Source: Comamonadaceae bacterium (GTDB taxonomy: Bacteria > Pseudomonadota > Gammaproteobacteria > Burkholderiales > Burkholderiaceae_C). From it: a DNA stretch of 12,886 nucleotides. The stretch is taken from the NCBI GenBank assembly GCA_947494405.1, contig CANLWQ010000023.1, positions 1 to 12,886 of the forward strand. Direction: 5' to 3'. A model generated the notes under the pieces. The model worked only from the letters and a program-made list of their open reading frames with translations. It made no database searches and had not been told where the DNA came from. This document shows, in pieces, positions 7,775 through 12,886 of the stretch. Numbering within the stretch: position 1 is the first letter of the stretch; each line of letters begins with the position of its first letter. Made by a program: the position numbers and the translations under genes.

Positions 7775-9070
7775 ATGGCAGACAAATTAAGCGCCGTCAA
7801 AGGCATGAACGATATATTGCCGCCCGATTCGGCGCGGTGGGAGGCGCTAGAAGCGTCTGTGCGTGATGTCATGCGCCTTCATGCCTACCGAAATATTCGC
7901 ACGCCCATCGTCGAGCCCACGGCCTTGTTCATCCGGGGCTTGGGTGAAGTCACCGACATTGTGGAAAAGGAGATGTACTCCTTTGAAGACCGACTGAATG
8001 GCGAGCAACTCACTTTGCGCCCTGAGTCAACAGCGGGCGTGGTGCGCGCGGTGGTTGAACACAATATGCTTTACGAGGGACCTAAGCGCCTTTATTACAT
8101 GGGGCCGATGTTTCGCCATGAGCGTCCGCAGCGGGGCAGGTACCGTCAATTCCATCAAATAGGCGCTGAAGCCCTGGGTTTTGGTGGACCCGAGGTCGAT
8201 GCCGAATTGATTCTGCTGGCTTGTGCTTTGTGGCGCGCCATTGGTTTGCGCGATGTCAGACTGGAACTCAATAGCTTGGGACAACCGCCTGAGCGCTTGC
8301 AGCACCGCGCAGCGCTGATTGCTTATTTCGAGCAACACACAGATCATTTGGACGAAGACGCTAAGCGGCGCTTGCACAGCAATCCTTTGCGTATTTTGGA
8401 CAGCAAAAACCCCGCCATGAAGGCTTTGAACGATGCCGCGCCCAAGTTGTTGGACTTTTTAGGCAGCGAAAGCTTGGCGCATTTCAACGCTGTCAAAGCC
8501 ATTTTGGACGCCAATGGCGTGGCCTACACCATCAATCCGCGCTTGGTGCGCGGCATGGACTACTACAACCTCACGGTGTTTGAATTCATCACCGAGCAAT
8601 TGGGTTCGCAAGGCACGGTATGTGGCGGCGGTCGTTACGACTATCTCATAGAGCAAATTGGCGGCAAGCCAGCGCCTGCGGTGGGCTGGGCCTTGGGTGT
8701 AGAACGGGTTTTGGAATTGCTGCGCGAGCAAGGTGCGCAGTCCAGCGAAGTGGTGCCAGATGTCTATGCGATTGTGGCGCAGACTGATTTTTTACCCCAG
8801 GTTTTGCCCGTGTTGCAACAACTGCGAGCTATGGGTGTGTCGGTGCAAATGCATGCACCCGCTGACAGCGCGGCGGGCATGGGCAGCATGAAGTCGCAGT
8901 TCAAAAAGGCCGACAGCAGTGGGGCCTCGTTTGCGTTGATTTTTGGTGCCGACGAACTGGCGCTGGGACAAGTCACCGTCAAGTCTTTGCGTGACGGTCA
9001 AGGCGCTCAGCGCAGCGAGATCTTGGCTGATATCAGCCATTGGGGTCACAGCCTACAATCGCCACTTTAG
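7775..9070 (+). CDS. hisS: Histidine--tRNA ligase
   Basis: This class II aminoacyl-tRNA synthetase charges tRNA-His in the cytoplasm. Numbering from ATG 7775 (431 residues), it starts [19 protein letters not shown], the normal family N-terminus. Class II motif 2 is [16 protein letters not shown] (113-128). The histidine-binding signatures are RGMDYY (259-264) and GGGRYDYL (284-291), and motif 3 is [13 protein letters not shown] (304-316). The anticodon-binding domain fills the remainder. An in-frame TTG at 7760 would add five residues and has no better ribosome site, so I prefer the ATG. The gap to ispG is 20 bp. HisZ, the catalytically dead paralog, is excluded by the intact motifs. Confidence 0.97.
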   Translation: MADKLSAVKGMNDILPPDSARWEALEASVRDVMRLHAYRNIRTPIVEPTALFIRGLGEVTDIVEKEMYSFEDRLNGEQLTLRPESTAGVVRAVVEHNMLYEGPKRLYYMGPMFRHERPQRGRYRQFHQIGAEALGFGGPEVDAELILLACALWRAIGLRDVRLELNSLGQPPERLQHRAALIAYFEQHTDHLDEDAKRRLHSNPLRILDSKNPAMKALNDAAPKLLDFLGSESLAHFNAVKAILDANGVAYTINPRLVRGMDYYNLTVFEFITEQLGSQGTVCGGGRYDYLIEQIGGKPAPAVGWALGVERVLELLREQGAQSSEVVPDVYAIVAQTDFLPQVLPVLQQLRAMGVSVQMHAPADSAAGMGSMKSQFKKADSSGASFALIFGADELALGQVTVKSLRDGQGAQRSEILADISHWGHSLQSPL

Positions 9071-9094
9071 TTTTAGCGCATTACCAGGAAAATC

Positions 9095-9760
9095 ATGGCT
9101 ACGCATCTCGACCTTGAAGAACAAGAGCAAATCGACCAAATCAAATCCTTTTGGAGCCAATGGGGCAACCTCATCACTGGTGTTATCACCTTGGTCCTTG
9201 TGGGATTTGCTGCTTGGAATGGCTGGAACTACTGGCAGCAACGTCATGCCACGCAAGCCGCGGTTTTGTTTGACACCTTCGAAAATGCCAGCAAGCAAAC
9301 CGATTTGGCCTTGATGGCCCGCTCACTGAGCGATATGCAAGACCAATTCCCGCGCACAACTTTGACGGCCCAAGCCTCATTGTTGGCTGCCAAAACCTAT
9401 TTCGATAAAGAAAAAATTTCTGAAGCTGAAAAATCGCTTGAGTGGGTGGTCAACCATGCGCCTGACGAGGCATTCGTGGCCTTGGCGCGTCTTCGTTTAT
9501 CAGCCTTGGCGATTGAAGCCAAAGACACGGCCAAAGCCAGAAGCTGGATAGAAGGAAAAACAGCACCCGCTGGTTTTCAGCCACTGTTTGACGACCGCAT
9601 GGGCGATATTGCTTTGATTGAAGGCAAAGCTGATGAAGCCAAGGCCCGTTTATCCAGTGCATACAAAGGCATGGACGAAGCCGCTGAATACCGTCGTTTG
9701 ATTGAAATTAAGTTGGCAACCGTGGGTGTCGATGTGACTTCGGCTGAGTTCAAAAAATGA
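9095..9760 (+). CDS. yfgM: YfgM-like tetratricopeptide protein, ancillary SecYEG factor
   Basis: This is a 221-residue inner-membrane protein with a short cytoplasmic N-terminus rich in Glu/Asp/Gln, one membrane helix at about residues 24-46 (NLITGVITLVLVGFAAWNGW) and a periplasmic tetratricopeptide-like domain (tpr_21/DUF2133 type). In E. coli YfgM associates with the Sec translocon and the chaperone PpiD and helps hand over secreted proteins. The assignment rests on topology, length and the conserved hisS-yfgM-bamB-der order. The ATG at 9095 follows a good AGGAA site (9086-9090). The stop overlaps the bamB ATG (ATGA), linking its translation to that of the BAM lipoprotein. Confidence 0.88.
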   Translation: MATHLDLEEQEQIDQIKSFWSQWGNLITGVITLVLVGFAAWNGWNYWQQRHATQAAVLFDTFENASKQTDLALMARSLSDMQDQFPRTTLTAQASLLAAKTYFDKEKISEAEKSLEWVVNHAPDEAFVALARLRLSALAIEAKDTAKARSWIEGKTAPAGFQPLFDDRMGDIALIEGKADEAKARLSSAYKGMDEAAEYRRLIEIKLATVGVDVTSAEFKK

Positions 9761-10884
9761 AGGCTTTCGCCATCATGCGTTTCTTGTTTCTGGTTATGGC
9801 TGCAGCTGTTTTAACTGCCTGCGGCAGCTCTAAACCCCAACCTGTAGAAATTCAAAACATCAAAGCTGACAAGCCCATTCAAGCTTTGTGGAAGTTCAAG
9901 TTGGGCGACGATGTTTCTTATGTTCAAAGCTTGCAAGTGGTGCAAGAACGCCTGAGCTTGACGTCAGACGACGGAAACATTGCCGTGGTGAATGTGCGAA
10001 GCGGCCAAGCTGTGTGGCGCTTTGACCTTAAAACCCCACTGAATACCGGAACGGGTTTTGATGGTGAACATGTGGCTGTGGTCACGTTGAACAACGAATT
10101 GGTTTTAATTAAAGCTGGCAAAGTTTTATGGCGTAACCGCTTGACCTCGCAGTCTTATACCCATCCTTTGATTGCCGGTGAGCGTGTGTTCATGATGATG
10201 GCAGACCGCTCGGTGCTGGCCTTTGACTTGTTAAGCGGGCAGCGCCTGTGGGTTCAGCAGCGACCAGGCGAGCCACTGGTTCTTAAGCAAAACGGTGTGC
10301 TTATGCCGTTTCAAAATACCTTGTTGGTGGGCTTGGGCGGTCGCTTGACAGCACTCAACCCCGACAACGGACAAATCAAATGGGATGTGCCTGTTGCCAA
10401 TCCTCGCGGTATCAATGACTTAGAACGATTGGTCGACTTGGTTGCCAAGCCTTCACGTGTGGACAACTCTGTTTGTGTTCGGGCTTTTCAAGCGCAAGTG
10501 GGATGCGTAGACGCTTTGCGCGGCAGCGTTTTGTGGACCCGCTCTTCTGTAGGCTCGCAAGGGGTGGATGGCGACGCCAAGACCTTGATTGGCACAGAGT
10601 CCAACGGCATGGTGCAAGCTTGGAGTCGCACCAGTGGCGACCGACTGTGGGACTCAGACCGTTTGAAATACCGTGAACTCACTGGACCTTTGTTTACATC
10701 CAAAGGCATTGTGATTGGTGACAGCGGCGGCTGGCTTTACTTGCTTTCAGCAGCTGACGGCAGCTTGATGAACCGCGTGCAAACCTCATCGGATGGCTTT
10801 GCATCCACGCCGACTGCATTGGCCGATGGGGGCTTTGTGGTGTTGACACGCAACGGCTTGCTGCTGGCCTACCAACTGCCTTGA
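9757..10884 (+). CDS. bamB: Outer membrane protein assembly factor BamB (lipoprotein)
   Basis: BamB is the beta-propeller lipoprotein of the BAM complex; it binds the BamA POTRA domains and aids beta-barrel insertion. The precursor has a hydrophobic signal and a lipobox ending VLTAC, with lipidated Cys at residue 22 from the first ATG. The mature part shows the repeated blade motif GxxxW at least six times (GQAVW, GKVLW, GQRLW, GQIKW, GSVLW, GDRLW), as in PQQ-like propellers. The 375-residue length is normal. Two starts are credible: ATG 9757, which forms the ATGA overlap with yfgM, and ATG 9775, which yields a more compact signal peptide ([16 protein letters not shown]) with GAAGG 11 nt upstream. 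Either keeps the lipobox. der follows after 16 bp. Confidence 0.95.
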   Translation: MKAFAIMRFLFLVMAAAVLTACGSSKPQPVEIQNIKADKPIQALWKFKLGDDVSYVQSLQVVQERLSLTSDDGNIAVVNVRSGQAVWRFDLKTPLNTGTGFDGEHVAVVTLNNELVLIKAGKVLWRNRLTSQSYTHPLIAGERVFMMMADRSVLAFDLLSGQRLWVQQRPGEPLVLKQNGVLMPFQNTLLVGLGGRLTALNPDNGQIKWDVPVANPRGINDLERLVDLVAKPSRVDNSVCVRAFQAQVGCVDALRGSVLWTRSSVGSQGVDGDAKTLIGTESNGMVQAWSRTSGDRLWDSDRLKYRELTGPLFTSKGIVIGDSGGWLYLLSAADGSLMNRVQTSSDGFASTPTALADGGFVVLTRNGLLLAYQLP

Positions 10885-10900
10885 CCAAAGTGGCATTATT

Positions 10901-12238
10901 GTGAAACCGGTGATTGCTTTGGTGGGCCGCCCCAATGTGGGCAAATCCACGCTCTTTAACCGCATCACCAAAACCCGCGACGCCATCGTCGCCGACTATG
11001 CGGGGCTCACGCGTGATCGCCATTACGGCAACGCCAAGCACGGCAAACAAGAATTCATTGTTATCGATACCGGCGGGTTTGAGCCCACCGCAGACAGCGG
11101 TATCTTCAAGGAAATGGCCAAGCAAACCCGGCAAGCGGTGGCCGAGTCGGATGCGGTGATTTTTGTGGTTGATGCTCGCCAAGGTATCAGCGCGCAAGAT
11201 CACGACATTGCCAACTATTTGCGCCGCTTGGGCAAACCTTGCTTGCTGGTGGCCAACAAAGCCGAGGGTATGCAAGAAGGGCACCGCTTGGTTGAGTTCT
11301 TCGAGCTCGGCTTGGGTGAGGTGATGCCGGTATCTGCCGCCCATGGGCAAGGCATTCGCAGCATGCTCGATGGCTCCTTGGGCGCGCTCGCGCTGCCAGA
11401 AGAAGAAGATGAAGAAGACGACGGCTCGCCCAAGCCCTTAAAGCTAGCCGTCGTGGGTCGCCCCAATGTGGGCAAATCTACTTTAATCAATACTTGGCTG
11501 GGCGAAGAGCGCTTGGTGGCTTTTGATTTGCCAGGCACCACCCGTGACGCCATCCACATTCCGTTTGAGCGTGAAGGCCAGCAATTTGAATTGATTGACA
11601 CCGCAGGTTTGCGTCGCAAAGGCAAGGTGTTTGAAGCCATTGAAAAATTTTCGGTGGTTAAAACTTTGCAAGCCATCGAATCTTCCAATGTGGCTTTGCT
11701 GTTGCTTGACGCTACCCAAGGCGTCACTGACCAAGATGCACATATCGCCGGCTATATTTTGGAGACGGGCAGGGCGGTGGTGTTGGCGGTCAATAAATGG
11801 GATGCGGTGGACGCGTATCAGCGCGAGTTGCTAGAGCGCTCGATAGAGAGTCGCTTGGCATTTTTGAAGTTCGCCAAGTTGCATCATATTTCTGCTCAAA
11901 AACGCCAAGGTTTGGGGCCGGTGTGGAAATCCATCGCCCAAGCCCACAAGGCAGCCATGTGCAAAATGAGCACACCCATCTTGACGCGTTTACTTCTGGA
12001 AGCTGTGCAATTTCAGTCACCCAAAAGGGCAGGGATGTTCAGGCCTAAATTGCGTTATGCCCACCAAGGCGGCATGAACCCTCCTGTGGTGGTGGTTCAT
12101 GGCAATTCCCTAGAGCATGTCACCGACGCGTATAAGCGATTCTTAGAAGGCCGCTTTCGCAAAGCCTTTTCACTGGAGGGAACGCCTTTGCGCATAGAGA
12201 TGAAGTCCTCTAGCAACCCTTATGTGGACAAAGACTGA
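10901..12238 (+). CDS. der: Ribosome biogenesis GTPase Der (EngA)
   Basis: Der is an essential tandem GTPase for 50S subunit assembly. Domain 1 has GRPNVGKS (9-16), DTGG (56-59) and the G4 element NKAE (119-122). An acidic linker EEEDEEDD (167-174) joins it to domain 2, which has GRPNVGKS (186-193), DTAG (233-236) and canonical NKWD (298-301). A KH-like C-terminal domain starts near residue 355. The first G4 ends in Glu where E. coli has Asp; as I recall, this is common in betaproteobacteria. The 445 residues are shorter than E. coli Der, mainly through a short linker and no long basic tail. The start is GTG with no in-frame ATG nearby. bamB ends 16 bp upstream, so co-transcription is likely. 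Confidence 0.97.
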   Translation: MKPVIALVGRPNVGKSTLFNRITKTRDAIVADYAGLTRDRHYGNAKHGKQEFIVIDTGGFEPTADSGIFKEMAKQTRQAVAESDAVIFVVDARQGISAQDHDIANYLRRLGKPCLLVANKAEGMQEGHRLVEFFELGLGEVMPVSAAHGQGIRSMLDGSLGALALPEEEDEEDDGSPKPLKLAVVGRPNVGKSTLINTWLGEERLVAFDLPGTTRDAIHIPFEREGQQFELIDTAGLRRKGKVFEAIEKFSVVKTLQAIESSNVALLLLDATQGVTDQDAHIAGYILETGRAVVLAVNKWDAVDAYQRELLERSIESRLAFLKFAKLHHISAQKRQGLGPVWKSIAQAHKAAMCKMSTPILTRLLLEAVQFQSPKRAGMFRPKLRYAHQGGMNPPVVVVHGNSLEHVTDAYKRFLEGRFRKAFSLEGTPLRIEMKSSSNPYVDKD

Positions 12239-12341
12239 GACTTTAGCAACCCTTTCTTGTACTTTGTATGTGTTAAAAAATATTACTAAGCTTTAAAATA
12301 ATAGGTTTTTGGGGCTGTGCCGAGGTCAGTGTTTTCCCTTG

Positions 12342-12350
12342 TGTTATCTT
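12342..12350 (+). promoter_or_regulatory. hfq: Candidate extended -10 promoter of hfq
   Basis: TGTTATCTT fits the extended -10 pattern TGnTATAAT (TG plus 4 of 6 bases). It lies about 30 bp before the hfq GTG, giving a leader of roughly 20-25 nt. I see no good -35, which is tolerated with an extended -10. A second, weaker candidate upstream is TTGTAC (12257-12262) with TATTAC (12281-12286) at an 18-bp spacing. Confidence 0.3.
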
Positions 12351-12369
12351 AGACGGAGTTAACCAACAC

Positions 12370-12373
12370 GGAG
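12370..12373 (+). promoter_or_regulatory. hfq: hfq ribosome binding site GGAG
   Basis: GGAG sits 6 nt before the GTG start at 12380 and fixes that start. The hexamer ACGGAG occurs twice in the leader (12353-12358 and 12368-12373). Only the second copy is correctly spaced for initiation. Confidence 0.6.
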
Positions 12374-12379
12374 AATATC

Positions 12380-12637
12380 GTGAACCCCAAAGGCCAGCTT
12401 TTACAAGACCCCTTCCTCAACATTCTTCGCAAAGAGCATGTGCCTGTTTCCATTTATTTGGTCAATGGCATCAAGCTTCAGGGACAGATAGAGTCATTTG
12501 ATCAATACGTGGTGCTTTTAAGAAATACTGTTACCCAAATGGTTTACAAACATGCGATTTCAACCATTGTTCCTGGCCGTCCCGTGAATTTTGCTCAAGG
12601 CGATGGCGATGGCGATGAGTCAGCCCCCAATTCCTAA
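12380..12637 (+). CDS. hfq: RNA chaperone Hfq
   Basis: Hfq is a hexameric Sm-like RNA chaperone that pairs small RNAs with mRNAs. The 85-residue protein begins [14 protein letters not shown] and shows the Sm1 and Sm2 motifs, with the proximal-face residues Q9 and Y56-K57-H58 (E. coli Q8 and Y55-K56-H57). Y43 stands where E. coli has F42. The lateral rim patch reads R17, K18, H20 against Arg-Arg-Arg in E. coli. The C-terminal tail is short and acidic ([12 protein letters not shown]), partly encoded by a tandem GGCGAT repeat. The start is GTG with GGAG 6 nt upstream. It is followed closely by hflX, the conserved hfq-hflX pair. Confidence 0.97.
   Translation: MNPKGQLLQDPFLNILRKEHVPVSIYLVNGIKLQGQIESFDQYVVLLRNTVTQMVYKHAISTIVPGRPVNFAQGDGDGDESAPNS
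12599..12616 (+). repeat. Three tandem copies of GGCGAT inside hfq
   Basis: Three perfect consecutive hexamers encode the Gly-Asp run (GDGDGD) in the Hfq C-terminal tail. Since the unit is 6 bp, gain or loss of copies would keep the frame and change only the tail length. Confidence 0.8.
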
Positions 12638-12657
12638 CACGCGTCCTTTTATCTCCT

Positions 12658-12886
12658 TTGTCTAATTCTCAGCCTGATGTGCAGGCCAATGTCCTATTGG
12701 TAGGTGTCGATTTGGGTCTTCCTCATTTTGATGCCGATTTAGATGAACTCGCCCAGCTCGCCAGCACCGCCGGCTTGGTGCCTGTCGCGCGCATGACGTG
12801 CAAGCGCCGCGCCCCAGATGCAGCCCTTTTCGTGGGTACTGGCAAAGCGCAAGAAATCAAAGAATCAGCGCTGCTCTATGGCGCCT
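12658..12886 (+). CDS. hflX: GTPase HflX, N-terminal part (3' truncated)
   Basis: The frame is open to the window end and encodes VLLVGVDLGLPHFDADLDEL, then the conserved TCKRRAPDAALFVGTGKAQEI that marks the HflX N-terminal domain. The GTPase domain lies beyond the window. HflX binds the 50S subunit and splits or rescues ribosomes under stress. The frame is closed upstream by a stop at 12616-12618, and no ATG occurs before the conserved region. The first usable start is TTG 12658 (MSNSQPDV), and GTG 12679 is the alternative. Neither has a clear Shine-Dalgarno. The gene begins 20 bp after the hfq stop, suggesting co-transcription. Confidence 0.85.
   Translation, partial: MSNSQPDVQANVLLVGVDLGLPHFDADLDELAQLASTAGLVPVARMTCKRRAPDAALFVGTGKAQEIKESALLYGA

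Larger units (their letters stand above)
12239..12379 (+). other. AT-rich der-hfq intergenic region / hfq leader
   Basis: This is the longest gene-free stretch in the window (141 bp). Bases 12261-12310 contain only 9 G/C out of 50, in sharp contrast to the surrounding genes. No GC-rich hairpin with a T run is visible, so der has no classical terminator here. An imperfect AT-rich inverted repeat (A-run plus TATTA at 12275-12285, TAATA plus GG and T5 at 12299-12310) is present. The region probably carries the hfq promoter(s) and 5' leader. Confidence 0.6.

Noticed and set aside
10694..11350. 218-codon open frame on the minus strand across the bamB/der junction
   Set aside because: It is antisense to two well-supported genes and has no recognisable domain or ribosome site. 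Long antisense frames are common in such codon-biased genes.
12275..12310. AT-rich inverted repeat as a firm der terminator
   Set aside because: The stem is all A/T apart from mismatched GG, with a 13-nt loop, and would be unstable. It is kept only as a descriptive note.
1..12886. Defence system, prophage, transposon, CRISPR or biosynthetic cluster
   Set aside because: Nearly every base is accounted for by core housekeeping genes. No integrase, transposase, terminal repeats, array or atypical composition was seen apart from the short hfq leader.

Overview
This 12.9 kb window is a dense, collinear block of core bacterial genes with no tRNA, rRNA, mobile element, CRISPR array or visible foreign insert. 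Gene content, order and protein motifs point to a betaproteobacterium of the order Burkholderiales, most likely a Comamonadaceae-type organism (Limnohabitans/Rhodoferax-like is a guess). The main support is ndk-rlmN-ispG-hisS-yfgM-bamB-der running directly into hfq-hflX, plus the divergent bamD/rluD pair. Fourteen protein genes are called. The first (yoaA/dinG-type helicase) and last (hflX) are cut by the window edges.

Layout: (1) 2-1447, the 3' two-thirds of a DinG/YoaA-family helicase on the + strand. It converges on and overlaps by 26 bp the 3' end of bamD, the only minus-strand gene (1422-2222). (2) A 39-bp divergent spacer separates bamD from rluD (2262-3269). (3) scpB and rluB are translationally coupled (GTGA overlap). 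(4) ndk, rlmN, ispG, hisS, yfgM, bamB and der follow with spacers of 24 bp or less, or with overlaps (TGATG at rlmN/ispG, ATGA at yfgM/bamB), which suggests one long transcription unit. (5) A 141-bp AT-rich spacer precedes hfq, and hflX starts 20 bp after hfq.

Functional themes: several products act on the large ribosomal subunit: RluD and RluB (23S pseudouridines), RlmN (m2A2503 in 23S and m2A37 in tRNA), Der (50S assembly GTPase) and HflX (ribosome-splitting GTPase). Two lipoproteins of the outer-membrane BAM complex, BamD and BamB, are present on opposite strands. YfgM, encoded next to BamB, is a periplasmic helper at the Sec translocon. IspG (isoprenoids), HisS (tRNA charging), Ndk (NTP pools), ScpB (chromosome condensation) and Hfq (sRNA chaperone) complete the set.

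I found no new system here. Points worth a second look are modest: pilF/rodZ are missing between rlmN and ispG, non-ATG start codons are frequent (bamD and hflX have no usable ATG), the Hfq rim and C-terminal tail are altered, yoaA and bamD overlap tail to tail, and the hfq leader is AT-rich.
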